Origin: Oerskovia enterophila
Lineage (GTDB): Bacteria > Actinomycetota > Actinomycetes > Actinomycetales > Cellulomonadaceae
Direction of reading: 5' to 3'
Length of the DNA: 46,149 nucleotides
NCBI RefSeq assembly: GCF_001692445.1
Contig: NZ_MAQA01000039.1
Location: 1-46,149, forward strand
Part shown: one piece after another, positions 1 to 9,007 of the stretch
Position numbering within the stretch: position 1 is the stretch's first letter
Layout: each line of letters begins with the position of its first letter
The notes under the pieces: model-generated
Databases searched by the model: none
What the model was told of the DNA's origin: nothing
What the model saw: only the letters and a program-made list of their open reading frames with translations
Position numbers and translations under genes: made by a program

Positions 1-1
1 G

Positions 2-652
2 CCCCCGAGCGCCGACCCCGGGGGGAGCGCGCCCGCCCCCGAGATCGACACCGTGCTCTTCGACTTCGGCAACGTCCTGGTGACGTGGGACCCGTACGCG
101 GCCTACGAGGGACGCATGGCCCGTGCCGACGTCGAGGCCTTCTTCGAGGCCGTCGACTTCCCCACGTTCAACGCGCGCCAGGACGCGGGCCGGTCCTGGG
201 CCGACGCCCGCCGCGAGCTCGCCGAGCACCACCCCGGGCATGTGGGCACGCTCGACGTGTACACCGAGAACTTCGCGGCGAGCCTCGTGGGGCCCGTGCC
301 CGGGACCGAGGAGGTGGTGCGCGAGCTGCGCACGCTCGGCGTCCGGCTGTACGGGCTGACGAACTGGTCCGCGGAGATGTTCCACGAGGCCGAGCCCGCG
401 GCCCCGGCGATCGGGCTCATGGAGGACGTCCTGGTCTCGGGGCGCGTGGGGCTCGTCAAGCCGGACCCGCGCATCTTCGAGGTCGCGATCGAGCGCTTCG
501 CCCTGGACCCCGCACGCACGCTCTTCGTCGACGACTCCGTGGCGAACGTCACGGCCGCCGGGACGCTGGGGTTCCGGACGCTGCGCTTCGAGCACGTCGA
601 GGGGCTGCGCGCGAGGCTGCGAGAGCTCGGCGTCCAGGTCGCCGCGGCCTGA
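2..652 (+). CDS. HAD-superfamily phosphatase, 5' end outside window
   Basis: Haloacid-dehalogenase-type hydrolase, probably a small-molecule phosphatase of the YihX/epoxide-hydrolase-N type. Visible motifs in order: nucleophile motif LFDFGNVL, motif II region LTNWS, the lysine in GLVKPDPRIF, and the metal-binding FVDDS. The first candidate start is a GTG at 53, but that leaves only three residues before the catalytic Asp, and the frame stays open to the window edge through a Pro/Ala/Gly-rich stretch ending EIDTV. The true start is therefore probably upstream of the window. The substrate cannot be read from the sequence. It lies 121 nt before fmt and is probably a separate transcription unit. 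Confidence 0.8.
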   Translation, partial: PPSADPGGSAPAPEIDTVLFDFGNVLVTWDPYAAYEGRMARADVEAFFEAVDFPTFNARQDAGRSWADARRELAEHHPGHVGTLDVYTENFAASLVGPVPGTEEVVRELRTLGVRLYGLTNWSAEMFHEAEPAAPAIGLMEDVLVSGRVGLVKPDPRIFEVAIERFALDPARTLFVDDSVANVTAAGTLGFRTLRFEHVEGLRARLRELGVQVAAA

Positions 653-761
653 TCCGCGCCCTGACCCGGCCCGGGCGCTGACGCCGCACCCGGCCCCGCG
701 CACCGCCCGGACAGGGGCGCCCGTGGGGCGCCGCCGTCCCTGCCCGCAGGGGTGCACCGCC

Positions 762-767
762 TAGACT
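762..767 (+). promoter_or_regulatory. -10 element of fmt (leaderless)
   Basis: TAGACT lies 6 nt before the ATG at 774. This spacing puts the transcription start at or next to the A of the start codon, as in actinobacterial leaderless mRNAs. No Shine-Dalgarno is visible. No -35 was assigned. Confidence 0.5.
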
Positions 768-773
768 CGCCCC

Positions 774-1727
774 ATGCGTGTGCTCTTCGCCGGAACCCCG
801 GAAGCGGCCGTCCCGGCCCTCGATGCCCTGATCGACTCCCGGCACGAGGTGGTCGCCGTCCTCACCCGCGCCGACGCGCCCTCGGGCCGCGGCCGCAAGC
901 TGACCCCGAGCCCCGTGCGGGTCCGGGCCGAGGAGGCCGGGATCCCGGTCATCACCGACCGGCCCCGCGGCGCGGAGTTCGTCGCCCGGCTCGAGGCCCT
1001 CGAGATCGACTGCGCACCCGTCGTGGCGTACGGGCAGATCCTGCGCCGCGAGGTGCTCGACGTGCCCCGCTACGGCTGGGTCAACCTGCACTTCTCGGTG
1101 CTCCCCGCCTGGCGCGGCGCGGCCCCCGTGCAGCGTGCGATCATCGCGGGCGACGAGGTCACCGGCGCCACGACCTTCCTCCTCGAGGAGGGCCTGGACA
1201 CCGGCCCCGTGCTGGGCACCGCGACCGAGACCATCCGCCCCCGCGACACCGCGGGCGACCTCCTGGGACGCCTGGCGACCTCGGGGGCCGGCCTGCTCGT
1301 GGCCACGCTCGACGCGATCGAGGACGGCGTGGCCTCCCCGGTCGCCCAGCCCGCCGAGGGCGTCAGCACCGCCGCCAAGCTCCTCCCGGAGGACGCGCAC
1401 GTGCACTGGGCCCACCCCGCGCTCGCGATCGACCGTCAGGTGCGCGGCTGCACGCCCGCACCCGGCGCCTGGACCACGCTGCCGGACGGGGCCCGCCTGG
1501 GCCTGGGGCCCGTCGCGCCGCGCCCCGACGTGCAGGACCTGGCCCCCGGCGAGCTGCGCGCCGGGAAGCGCGAGGTCCTCGTGGGCACCGGCACGCACGC
1601 GGTCGCGCTCGGCGAGGTCGCCCCCGTGGGCAAGAAGCACATGGCCGCGACCGACTGGGCCCGCGGCGCCCGCCTGGGCGACCACGTCGTCCTGGGGACC
1701 CCCGACGACACGAAGGACCACGCATGA
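774..1727 (+). CDS. fmt: methionyl-tRNA formyltransferase
   Basis: Transfers a formyl group from 10-formyl-tetrahydrofolate to Met-tRNA(fMet) for translation initiation. The 317-residue length is usual for the family. The N-terminus [19 protein letters not shown] and the [17 protein letters not shown] motif (formyl-donor and catalytic region, residues about 103-119) are both present, and the C-terminal OB-like domain is intact. The ATG follows a TANNNT -10 by 6 nt, so translation is probably leaderless. The stop TGA (1725-1727) overlaps the ATG of rsmB at 1724, so the two genes are co-transcribed and translationally coupled; the same pairing is common across bacteria. Confidence 0.96.
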   Translation: MRVLFAGTPEAAVPALDALIDSRHEVVAVLTRADAPSGRGRKLTPSPVRVRAEEAGIPVITDRPRGAEFVARLEALEIDCAPVVAYGQILRREVLDVPRYGWVNLHFSVLPAWRGAAPVQRAIIAGDEVTGATTFLLEEGLDTGPVLGTATETIRPRDTAGDLLGRLATSGAGLLVATLDAIEDGVASPVAQPAEGVSTAAKLLPEDAHVHWAHPALAIDRQVRGCTPAPGAWTTLPDGARLGLGPVAPRPDVQDLAPGELRAGKREVLVGTGTHAVALGEVAPVGKKHMAATDWARGARLGDHVVLGTPDDTKDHA

Positions 1728-3364
1728 GCGGCGAGGCACGCACCCCCGGAAGCCCCCAGCGCGGCGGGGGCACCGGACCCGACCGGCCCGGCGGCGACCG
1801 CCGCGACGCCCAGGGCCGCGAGCGCGGCGCGGCCCGCGCCCGGGGCGCGGGCCAGCGGTCGGAGTCGGCGCCCTCCCAGCGGGCCAAGGTGACCGACCCC
1901 GCGCGCAACGTCGCGTTCGACGTCCTGCAGGAGGTCGCGTCCTCCGACGCCTACGCGAACCTCGTCCTGCCGCCCCTGCTGCGCGTGCGCGGCATCCGCG
2001 GGCGCGACGCGGCCTTCGCGACCGAGCTCGCCTACGGCACCCTGCGCCTGCGCGGGCGCTACGACGCGATCGTCTCCCGGTGCGTGGACCGCCCGCTCGA
2101 CCAGGTCGACCCGAACGTGCTCGACCTGCTGCGCCTGGGCGCCCACCAGCTCCTGGGCATGCGCGTGGCCCAGCACGCGGCCGTCTCGGAGACCGTGGGC
2201 CTGGCCCGCGCCCGCGCCGGGGCGGGCAGCGCCCAGTTCGTCAACGCGGTCCTGCGCAAGATCTCGCGCTCGACCCTCGAGGAGTGGCTCGAGGTCATCT
2301 CCGCCGACGCGCCCGACGACGTCACGCGCCTCGCGATCACCCAGTCCCACCCCGTGTGGATCGCCCGCGCCATGCGCGAGGCACTGGTCGGCACGGGACG
2401 CTCGGCCGACGACCTGGCCGAGCTCCTCGAGGCCGACAACACCGCACCCCGGGTGACCCTCGTCGCGCGCCCCGGCCTGGTCAGCCGCGAGCGCCTCGCG
2501 GGCGAGGTCACGCACGACGTGCGCGGGGACGCCACCACGGCCCCCGGGCGCTGGGCGCCCACGGCCCTGGTCCTGTCCGGCTCGGACCCGGCCGCGATCC
2601 CCGCGGTCCGCCACGGGGCCGCGGGCGTCCAGGACGAGGGCAGCCAGCTCGTGACCCTCGCGTTCGCCGCGGTGCCCACGCTGCCCAGCGTGCCCGAGCT
2701 CCCCACTGCAGGCGCCGGCACCGGTGCTACGGCGGGCGACCTGCCCGACGGCGCCGCCAACCCCGACGAGCGCTGGCTCGACCTGTGCGCGGGCCCCGGC
2801 GGCAAGGCCGCGCTCCTGGCGTCCCTCGCGGGCGAGCAGGGCGCACGCATCGTCGCGAACGAGGTCGCCCCGCACCGGGCCCGCCTGGTCGAGCAGGCGC
2901 TCGCGGCCGTGCCGGCGGACGCGGTCGAGCGCGTGCAGGTGGGCGACGGTCGCCGGGTGGGGGTCGAGGAGCCCGGCGCGTACGACCGCGTCCTGGTCGA
3001 CGCGCCCTGCACCGGTCTGGGGGCGCTGCGCCGGCGCCCGGAGTCGCGCTGGCGCCGCACCCCCGGCGACGTCGCGACCCTCACGACGCTGCAGCGCGAG
3101 CTCCTCGGCTCGGCCCTGGACGCCGTGCGCCCCGGCGGCGTCGTCGGGTACGTCACGTGCTCCCCGCACCTGGCGGAGACCCAGCTCGTGGTCAAGGACG
3201 TCCTGGCCGGGCGCGACGACGTCGAGGTCCTCGACGCGGCCGCGGCCGTGCGGCAGGTCGCGGGGGACGACATCCCCCTCGCGGACCGCACCGACGTGCA
3301 GCTGTGGCCGCACGTCCACGGGACCGACGCGATGCACCTGACGCTGCTGCGCCGTCGGGCCTGA
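1724..3364 (+). CDS. rsmB: 16S rRNA m5C967 methyltransferase (RsmB/Sun)
   Basis: SAM-dependent methyltransferase that makes m5C in 16S rRNA. An N-terminal NusB-like RNA-binding domain (from about residue 60) is followed by the Rossmann domain with [14 protein letters not shown] (SAM motif I). The two cysteines of the m5C mechanism sit in [15 protein letters not shown] and [11 protein letters not shown]. The frame is open further upstream, but that stretch lies inside fmt; the ATG at 1724, overlapping the fmt stop as ATGA, is the natural start and gives 546 residues. The first 55 residues are a Gly/Arg/Pro-rich tail, typical of actinobacterial homologues and presumably disordered. Confidence 0.95.
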   Translation: MSGEARTPGSPQRGGGTGPDRPGGDRRDAQGRERGAARARGAGQRSESAPSQRAKVTDPARNVAFDVLQEVASSDAYANLVLPPLLRVRGIRGRDAAFATELAYGTLRLRGRYDAIVSRCVDRPLDQVDPNVLDLLRLGAHQLLGMRVAQHAAVSETVGLARARAGAGSAQFVNAVLRKISRSTLEEWLEVISADAPDDVTRLAITQSHPVWIARAMREALVGTGRSADDLAELLEADNTAPRVTLVARPGLVSRERLAGEVTHDVRGDATTAPGRWAPTALVLSGSDPAAIPAVRHGAAGVQDEGSQLVTLAFAAVPTLPSVPELPTAGAGTGATAGDLPDGAANPDERWLDLCAGPGGKAALLASLAGEQGARIVANEVAPHRARLVEQALAAVPADAVERVQVGDGRRVGVEEPGAYDRVLVDAPCTGLGALRRRPESRWRRTPGDVATLTTLQRELLGSALDAVRPGGVVGYVTCSPHLAETQLVVKDVLAGRDDVEVLDAAAAVRQVAGDDIPLADRTDVQLWPHVHGTDAMHLTLLRRRA

Positions 3365-3448
3365 GCGCTGCCGTCCGCGGCCGGGCCGGGTGGTGAAGGC
3401 CACCTGGCCCGGCCGTTCCGCGTTCCCGCACGCGGAGCGGGTGCCCTC

Positions 3449-3454
3449 TAGGCT
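3449..3454 (+). promoter_or_regulatory. -10 element of rpe (leaderless)
   Basis: TAGGCT is followed by 7 nt and then the ATG at 3462. Same geometry as at fmt and hisE. Confidence 0.5.
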
Positions 3455-3461
3455 GGTGCCC

Positions 3462-4124
3462 ATGTCCGCACTCATCGCCCCCAGCATCCTGTCCGCCGAC
3501 TTCGCGAACCTCGAGCGCGACCTGGGCGCGATCGCGACCGCCGACTACGCGCACGTCGACGTGATGGACAACCACTTCGTGCCCAACCTGACCCTGGGGC
3601 TGCCGATCTTCGAGCGCCTGGCCCAGGTGTCCCCGGTGCCGATCGACGCGCACCTCATGATCGCCGACCCGGACCGCTGGGCTCCCGGCTACGCCGAGGC
3701 CGGCGCCGCGTCCGTCACCTTCCACGCCGAGGCCGCCACGGCCCCCGTGCGCCTGGCGCGCGAGCTGCGCCGCCTGGGCTCGCGCGCGGGCCTCGCGCTG
3801 CGCCCCGCGACGTCGGTCGAGCCGTTCCTGGACCTGCTGCCCGAGTTCGACATGCTCCTGGTCATGACGGTCGAGCCGGGCTTCGGCGGCCAGTCCTTCA
3901 TCGAGGGCACGCTGCCCAAGATCCGCCGCATCCGCGACGCCGTGTCCGAGGCCGGCCTCGACGTGTGGATCCAGGTCGACGGCGGCGTCTCGCGCGCCAC
4001 GATCGAGCGCGCGGCCGAGGCCGGCGCCAACGTGTTCGTCGCGGGCTCGGCGGTCTACGGGGCGGAGAGCATCCCCGAGGAGATCGCGGCCCTGCGGGCG
4101 CTCGCGGAGGGCCACGCGCACTGA
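3462..4124 (+). CDS. rpe: ribulose-phosphate 3-epimerase
   Basis: Interconverts ribulose 5-phosphate and xylulose 5-phosphate in the pentose phosphate pathway; a metal-dependent TIM barrel. Motifs seen: [14 protein letters not shown] at the N-terminus, [30 protein letters not shown] (phosphate and metal region) and QVDGGVS. The frame is open 24 codons further upstream, but the ATG at 3462 gives the usual 220 residues and lies just behind a TANNNT box. Ribulose 5-phosphate is also the substrate of RibB, encoded in the operon immediately downstream. Confidence 0.96.
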   Translation: MSALIAPSILSADFANLERDLGAIATADYAHVDVMDNHFVPNLTLGLPIFERLAQVSPVPIDAHLMIADPDRWAPGYAEAGAASVTFHAEAATAPVRLARELRRLGSRAGLALRPATSVEPFLDLLPEFDMLLVMTVEPGFGGQSFIEGTLPKIRRIRDAVSEAGLDVWIQVDGGVSRATIERAAEAGANVFVAGSAVYGAESIPEEIAALRALAEGHAH

Positions 4125-4283
4125 CGTCGTTCACATCGGTCCAGCCCGCGGGACGGGCAGGGCTGCGTGCCCGCCGTCGAACGCCGGTGTGGCATGCTGG
4201 GTGGAGACGAGAAGCCGGGCCCGGCGCGCACCTTCGGTGGGCGGGGTCCGGGCTCGACAGCATGAGCAGTACGCACACACGTG

Positions 4284-4398
4284 CTCCGGGGTCGGTGTAA
4301 TTCCGAGCCGGCGGTGACAGTCCGCGACCCACGCCTCGGCGTGGTTGACCTGGTGGAACTCCAGGACCGACGGTGAAAGTCCGGATGGGAGGAAGTAC
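4284..4398 (+). promoter_or_regulatory. FMN riboswitch (RFN element)
   Basis: All conserved blocks of the RFN aptamer are present in order: CTCCGGGGTCGGTG (4284), AATTCCGAGCCGGCGGTGA (4299), AGTCCGCGACCC, a variable hairpin (CCACGCCTCGGCGTGG), TGACCTGGTGGAACTCCAGG, ACCGACGGTGAAAGTCCGG and ATGGGAGGAAG closing the outer stem. It ends about 115 nt before ribD and should lower rib operon expression when FMN binds. The expression platform between 4399 and 4514 is GC-rich; whether it works on termination or on translation could not be decided. Confidence 0.95.
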
Positions 4399-4514
4399 GT
4401 GGCGGCGCGGGGCGGAGCCCTGTGCCGTGGTGTCGTGACGTCCGTGGACCCTCGGGTCCCGTGGCGTCCGCCACCCCTCACCCCGGAGCGTCGTGCTCAC
4501 CGGGAGGAGGACGT

Positions 4515-5792
4515 ATGGGCGCCAGGCCCACCCTGACGATCGACGCCGCGATGGTGCGCGCGCTCGAGCTGGCCGCGCGCGGTCCGGCGCACGGCCCCAA
4601 CCCGCGCGTGGGCTGTGTCCTGCTGGGGGCCGTGCCCCGCCCGTTGGACTCCCTGCCCGACGGCGCCGCTCCCGGCCCCGTGGACGACGCACCCCGGGCG
4701 GTGCTCGCGGAGGGCTTCCACCGGGGCGCGGGCACCGCGCACGCCGAGGCCGCGGCCCTGGCCGACGCCCGCGAGCGCGGCGTGGACGTGCGCGGCGCGA
4801 CGGCCGTGGTGACGCTCGAGCCCTGCAACCACACCGGACGCACCGGGCCCTGCGCCCAGGCGCTGCTGGACGCGGGCGTGGCGGAGGTCGTCTACGCCGT
4901 GGGCGACCCGAACCCGGTCGCCACCGGGGGTGGCGAGCGCCTGCGCGCGGCCGGGGTGCGCGTCGCCGCAGGGTTGCGCGAGGCCGAGGGCGAACGGCTG
5001 CTCGGCCCGTGGCTGGTCGCCGTGCGCCGGGGGAGCCCGTACGTGACCCTCAAGCTCGCCTCGACCCTGGACGGGCGCGTGGCGGCCCTCGACGGCACCT
5101 CGCAGTGGATCACCGGTCCGGTCGCGCGCGCGCACGCCCACCGGGTGCGTGCGCAGGTCGACGCGATCCTCGTGGGCACCGGCACGGTCCTGGCCGACGA
5201 CCCGTCGCTCACGGCGCGCACACCGGTCGCCTCGCCCGCGAGCGCCGCTCACGGTGACGAGCGTGCGGCCGGGCCCGAGCCCGGGCTTGCCGACCATCAG
5301 CCGGTGAGGGTCGCTGGTGGGGTGGTCGGGCTGGAGCCCGGGCTTGCCGACCATCAGCCGGTGAGGGTCGTCGTCGGGCTCCGTGACCTTCCTGCGCACG
5401 CGCGGCTCGCTCCGGGCGGGGCCTGGAGGGCCGACGGCGGCGGGCCCGTGCTGCACCTGCGCACGCGCGACGTGCGGGCCGTGCTGGCCGACCTGGGCGC
5501 TCGCGAGGTGCGTCACGTCCTGGTCGAGGGCGGGCCGGGCCTGGCGACCGCGTTCCTCGCGGCCGGGGCGGTCGACGAGATCCACGCCTACCTCGCCCCC
5601 GTGCTGCTGGGGGCGGGCCTGGGTGCGGTGGGCGACCTGGGCGTGAGCACGCTCGCGGGCGCTCCCCGCTTCACCACGCACGACGTGCGCCGCCTGGGCG
5701 AGGACGTCCTGGTCGTGGCCCGTGCCTCACCCGCTGCCCCCGCACACCTCCCGAGCACCGTCCCCAGCACCACCCCCGAACAGGAGAGCTGA
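4515..5792 (+). CDS. ribD: bifunctional diaminohydroxyphosphoribosylaminopyrimidine deaminase / reductase
   Basis: Catalyses the second and third steps of riboflavin synthesis. The N-terminal deaminase has the zinc ligands in TAHAEAAAL and EPCNHTGRTGPC; the reductase domain follows (YVTLKLASTLDGRVA, TSQWITG, VEGGPG). The start ATG at 4515 is preceded by GGGAGGAGG, so the frame further upstream is not used. At 425 residues it is longer than usual. Part of the excess is a loop after the deaminase NPRVGCVLL; part is a 19-residue tandem duplication (EPGLADHQPVRV twice) inside the reductase domain before the strand that reads VRVVVGL. First gene of ribD-ribE-ribBA-ribH; its stop overlaps the ribE ATG by one base. 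Confidence 0.95.
   Translation: MGARPTLTIDAAMVRALELAARGPAHGPNPRVGCVLLGAVPRPLDSLPDGAAPGPVDDAPRAVLAEGFHRGAGTAHAEAAALADARERGVDVRGATAVVTLEPCNHTGRTGPCAQALLDAGVAEVVYAVGDPNPVATGGGERLRAAGVRVAAGLREAEGERLLGPWLVAVRRGSPYVTLKLASTLDGRVAALDGTSQWITGPVARAHAHRVRAQVDAILVGTGTVLADDPSLTARTPVASPASAAHGDERAAGPEPGLADHQPVRVAGGVVGLEPGLADHQPVRVVVGLRDLPAHARLAPGGAWRADGGGPVLHLRTRDVRAVLADLGAREVRHVLVEGGPGLATAFLAAGAVDEIHAYLAPVLLGAGLGAVGDLGVSTLAGAPRFTTHDVRRLGEDVLVVARASPAAPAHLPSTVPSTTPEQES
5277..5370 (+). repeat. in-frame tandem duplication in ribD
   Basis: A 37-nt sequence at 5277-5313 recurs exactly at 5334-5370, with a period of 57 nt (19 codons), so the frame is kept. Sequence just before each copy is also similar (GGYCGGGC). 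Each copy contains an imperfect hairpin (CGACC...GGTCG, 5291-5313 and 5348-5370) and the palindrome AGCCCGGGCT. It encodes EPGLADHQPVRV twice. Confidence 0.9.
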
Positions 5793-6487
5793 TGTTCACC
5801 GGAATCGTCGAAGAGATCGGTACGGTCCGCGAGATCGCGTTCCCGGGCGGTCAGGAGTCCGACGCGGTCCTGACCGTGCACGGCCCCCTGGCCACCTCGG
5901 ACGCGCACCTGGGCGACTCGATCGCGGTCAACGGCGTGTGCCTGACCGTGACGGGTGTGGGTCAGGACGGCTCGTTCACGGCCGACGTGATGCCCGAGTC
6001 GCTGCGCCGCACCGCGCTCGGCGACCTGGCCGCCGGGTCGCCGGTGAACCTCGAGCGGGCCGTGCGGGCCGACACGCGCCTGGGTGGGCACATCGTCCAG
6101 GGCCACGTCGACGGCGTCGGCGAGCTCGTGAGCCGCACGCCGGGCGAGCGGTGGGACGACCTGGTCCTGTCCGCGCCCGCGGGCCTGACCCGCTACGTCG
6201 CGGAGAAGGGCTCGATCACGGTCAGCGGCGTCTCCCTGACCGTGACGCACGTGGGCGAGACGACGTTCGGCGTCTCGCTGATCCCCACCACGCTCGAGGC
6301 CACGATCCTGGGCTCGCTCGTGCCGGGCGACCGGGTCAACCTCGAGGTCGACGTGATCGCGAAGTACGTCGAGCGCCTGCTCGGCGCCCGCGAGCCCCAC
6401 GGGGACGGCGCCTCGGGCGCGAGGACCCCCTCGACCGCCACCGACCTGCTCGGCACGAGCGCAGCACAGGAACGAGCACCGCGATGA
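5792..6487 (+). CDS. ribE: riboflavin synthase, alpha subunit
   Basis: Dismutates two 6,7-dimethyl-8-ribityllumazine molecules to riboflavin and the pyrimidinedione recycled by RibH. It shows the internal duplication typical of the family: MFTGIVEEIGTV ... INGVCLTV-type barrel 1 (AVNGVCLTVTGVG) and barrel 2 (GGHIVQGHVDGVGEL ... VSGVSLTVTHVG). The 231 residues include about 25 extra residues at the C-terminus. TGATG overlap with ribD and ATGA overlap with ribBA indicate tight translational coupling. Confidence 0.95.
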   Translation: MFTGIVEEIGTVREIAFPGGQESDAVLTVHGPLATSDAHLGDSIAVNGVCLTVTGVGQDGSFTADVMPESLRRTALGDLAAGSPVNLERAVRADTRLGGHIVQGHVDGVGELVSRTPGERWDDLVLSAPAGLTRYVAEKGSITVSGVSLTVTHVGETTFGVSLIPTTLEATILGSLVPGDRVNLEVDVIAKYVERLLGAREPHGDGASGARTPSTATDLLGTSAAQERAPR

Positions 6488-7932
6488 GCACCCTCCCGGG
6501 CAGTGAAGAACCCGTCGACCCCGCCGCTCGCGCCGTCCCCGCCTCGGCCCCGCACGTGGACCCCGTGCGCACCGGCACCATCGAGGAGGCCCTGGACGCG
6601 ATCCGCGCGGGGCGCCCCGTCCTGGTCGCCGACTCCCCGGACCGTGAGAACGAGGCCGACGTGATCTTCGCAGCCCGCACCGTGACCCCCGAGTGGGTCG
6701 CGTGGACGATCCGTCACTCCTCGGGCTACCTGTGCGCGCCCATGCCGGCCGCGCGCGCCGACGCCCTGGACCTGCCGCTCATGGTCCCGCACAGCCAGGA
6801 CCCGCGGCGCACGGCGTACACGGTCACGGTCGACGCGGCCACGGGCGTGACCACGGGCATCTCCGCGGCCGACCGGGCCCGGACCCTGCACGTCCTGGCC
6901 GACCCCGCCTCGGGCGCGGGCGACCTCATCCGCCCCGGGCACGTCCTGCCCCTGCGGGCCGTGCCGGGCGGGGTGCTGCACCGTGCCGGGCACACCGAGG
7001 CCGCGGTCGACCTGGTGCGCCTGGCCGGGGCGGGCGAGGTCGGGGGGATCGCCGAGCTCGTCAACGACGACGGCACCATGATGCGGCTCGACGACGCCGC
7101 GCACGCCGCCGCGGAGGCGGGCCTGGTCCTCATCACCATCGCGGACCTCATCGCCTGGCGCCGCGAGCACGACCCCGTCGTGCCCGAGCACGAGGCCGCA
7201 CCGAGGGCCACGCCCCGCGTGCAGGCCACGAGCGTCGCCGACCTGCCCACCGCGCACGGGCACTTCCGCGTCCACGGCTACCGCGACCTGCGCACGGGGG
7301 CCGAGCACGTGGCCCTGGTGCCCGTGGCGGTGCCCGCCGGGGGAGGGGGCGCCGCCGACCCGGGGCCGGGCGCCGCGGGCGCGACGCCGCTCGTGCGCGT
7401 GCACTCCGAGTGCCTGACCGGGGACGCGTTCGGGTCGCTGCGCTGCGACTGCGGCCCCCAGCTGCAGGCCTCCATGGAGCGCGTGGCCGCCCAGGGCGGG
7501 GCAGTGGTGTACCTGCGCGGGCACGAGGGCCGCGGGATCGGCCTGCTCGCCAAGATCGGCGCCTACGAGCTCCAGGACGCGGGCTTCGACACCGTGCAGG
7601 CCAACCTCGAGCTCGGCTGGCCCGTGGACCGGCGCGAGTACGGGGCCGCGGCCGCGATCCTCACCGACCTGGGTCTGGACCACGTCACGCTGCTGACGAA
7701 CAACCCGGCCAAGGTCACGGGCCTGGCCGCGCACGGCATCGACGTCGTGGACGCCCACCGGCTCGAGGTCGGGCACGGCGAGCACAACCACGGGTACCTC
7801 ATGACCAAGAAGGTCGCGATGGGCCACCTCCTGGACACCCTCGAGATCACGCCCGAGCCGGCCACCGGCCCCGGGCTCGTACCGACCGACCCCACCAGCA
7901 CACCCACCACCACCGAGGAGAGCGACCGATGA
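6484..7932 (+). CDS. ribBA: bifunctional DHBP synthase / GTP cyclohydrolase II
   Basis: Supplies both precursors of riboflavin. The N-terminal RibB domain makes 3,4-dihydroxy-2-butanone 4-phosphate from ribulose 5-phosphate (acidic metal motif [20 protein letters not shown]). The C-terminal RibA domain opens GTP, with zinc ligands in [17 protein letters not shown] and the [11 protein letters not shown] loop. The ATG at 6484 overlaps the ribE stop and gives 482 residues; the open frame upstream of it runs through ribE and is not coding. Its stop overlaps the ribH start. Confidence 0.96.
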   Translation: MSTLPGSEEPVDPAARAVPASAPHVDPVRTGTIEEALDAIRAGRPVLVADSPDRENEADVIFAARTVTPEWVAWTIRHSSGYLCAPMPAARADALDLPLMVPHSQDPRRTAYTVTVDAATGVTTGISAADRARTLHVLADPASGAGDLIRPGHVLPLRAVPGGVLHRAGHTEAAVDLVRLAGAGEVGGIAELVNDDGTMMRLDDAAHAAAEAGLVLITIADLIAWRREHDPVVPEHEAAPRATPRVQATSVADLPTAHGHFRVHGYRDLRTGAEHVALVPVAVPAGGGGAADPGPGAAGATPLVRVHSECLTGDAFGSLRCDCGPQLQASMERVAAQGGAVVYLRGHEGRGIGLLAKIGAYELQDAGFDTVQANLELGWPVDRREYGAAAAILTDLGLDHVTLLTNNPAKVTGLAAHGIDVVDAHRLEVGHGEHNHGYLMTKKVAMGHLLDTLEITPEPATGPGLVPTDPTSTPTTTEESDR

Positions 7933-8396
7933 GCGGCGCAGGAGCACCCCAGATCACCGTCGACGGCACCGGGCTACGGGTCACCGTGGTCGCCGCCAGC
8001 TGGCACACCGAGGTCATGGACGGCCTCCTCGCGGGGGCCCGCCGGGCGCTCGCGGCCGCGCACGTCACGCACGTCAAGGAGATCCGGGTCCCGGGCTCGT
8101 TCGAGCTGCCCGTGGCCGCGGCGCGGGCGGCCGAGCGCGGCGCGGACGCGGTGATCGCGCTCGGCGTCGTGATCCGCGGGGGGACCCCGCACTTCGAGTA
8201 CGTGTGCTCGGCCGCGACCACGGGCCTGACGGACGTCTCGGTGCGCACGGGGGTCCCGGTGGGCTTCGGGGTGCTCACGTGCGACGACGAGCAGCAGGCG
8301 CTGGACCGTGCGGGGCTGCCCGGCTCGCGCGAGGACAAGGGGGCCGAGGCCGTCGAGGCGGCGATCGCGACCGTCGTGGCGCTGCGCGACCTCTGA
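7929..8396 (+). CDS. ribH: 6,7-dimethyl-8-ribityllumazine synthase
   Basis: Condenses the RibD and RibB products to the lumazine; the family forms pentamers or 60-mer capsids. Motifs: [16 protein letters not shown] (substrate ring-binding strand), [11 protein letters not shown] and [16 protein letters not shown] with the catalytic histidine region. It is 155 residues long, normal for the family. The ATG overlaps the ribBA stop (ATGA). Last gene of the riboflavin operon, followed by a hairpin at 8494-8530. Confidence 0.96.
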   Translation: MSGAGAPQITVDGTGLRVTVVAASWHTEVMDGLLAGARRALAAAHVTHVKEIRVPGSFELPVAAARAAERGADAVIALGVVIRGGTPHFEYVCSAATTGLTDVSVRTGVPVGFGVLTCDDEQQALDRAGLPGSREDKGAEAVEAAIATVVALRDL

Positions 8397-8493
8397 GGTC
8401 TCCTCCGGCGGGTCGTCGGCGGGTCGTCGACCACTGGCGACATCCGGCGACGCTGTCGTCGACGGGCCCGTCGGCCGGGCACGGGACCGACGG

Positions 8494-8530
8494 GTGACCG
8501 GTGGGCGGGACGGTTGGGCCCGCCGGTCAC
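8494..8530 (+). terminator. hairpin at end of rib operon
   Basis: GTGACCGGTGGGC pairs with GCCCGCCGGTCAC (one G:T pair) around an 11-nt loop. There is no T-run. It sits between ribH and the hisE -10 element. Confidence 0.5.
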
Positions 8531-8538
8531 GGGGCGAC

Positions 8539-8544
8539 TACCCT
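8539..8544 (+). promoter_or_regulatory. -10 element of hisE (leaderless)
   Basis: TACCCT is followed by 6 nt and the GTG start codon at 8551, just downstream of the rib terminator hairpin. This suggests that hisE has its own promoter. Confidence 0.5.
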
Positions 8545-8550
8545 GGTCGG

Positions 8551-8814
8551 GTGAAGACGTTCGAAGGGCTGTTCGCCGAGCTCACCGAGAAGGCCACCAC
8601 CCGACCCGCCGGTTCCGGCACGGTTGCGGAGCTGGATGCCGGTGTCCATGCGATCGGGAAGAAGATCGTCGAGGAGGCCGCCGAGGTGTGGATGGCGGCC
8701 GAGTACGAGGGTGACGACAAGACGGCCGAGGAGGTCTCCCAGCTCCTGTACCACGTGCAGGTGCTGCTCCTGGCCAAGGGCCTGACCCTGCAGGACGTGT
8801 ACAAGCATCTGTGA
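8551..8814 (+). CDS. hisE: phosphoribosyl-ATP pyrophosphatase
   Basis: Second step of histidine synthesis: hydrolyses PR-ATP to PR-AMP. It is an 87-residue all-alpha protein with the MazG-like metal motif [13 protein letters not shown] and an acidic [18 protein letters not shown] helix. The GTG at 8551 starts at [14 protein letters not shown] and follows a TANNNT box by 6 nt; the frame is open upstream but has no recognisable homology there. It precedes hisG by 193 nt, the usual actinobacterial order. Confidence 0.95.
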   Translation: MKTFEGLFAELTEKATTRPAGSGTVAELDAGVHAIGKKIVEEAAEVWMAAEYEGDDKTAEEVSQLLYHVQVLLLAKGLTLQDVYKHL

Positions 8815-8920
8815 GCCCGGCCAGGTCCGGGTCCAGGGGGAGGCGCACGGGGGCTCAGGCACCCGGGTCGCTTCCCTCACGCATGTCCGTCGTCCGCAGT
8901 CGTCCACCGTCCGTCCCTGC

Positions 8921-8960
8921 GCGCCGGCCGTCGCCGGCGCACCGACCGGGTGATCGGTCG
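8921..8960 (+). promoter_or_regulatory. two tandem hairpins in hisE-hisG spacer
   Basis: Hairpin 1 is a perfect 8-bp stem GCGCCGGC/GCCGGCGC with a CGTC loop (8921-8940). Hairpin 2 is CGACCG/CGGTCG with a 6-nt loop (8943-8960). They lie 48 nt before hisG. They could attenuate or terminate; no histidine-rich leader peptide was found. Confidence 0.35.
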
Positions 8961-9007
8961 TCCTGACCGCCCCGTTCCCCGAACTCCCCAAGAAACGCGA
9001 GGATCTC

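Noticed and set aside
752-1723. N-terminal extension of rsmB across fmt.
   Set aside because: It is an out-of-frame reading of fmt; rsmB starts at the ATGA overlap.
5722-6483. N-terminal extension of ribBA reaching back over ribE.
   Set aside because: The ATG at 6484 has the conserved N-terminus and overlaps the ribE stop; the extension is ribE read out of frame.
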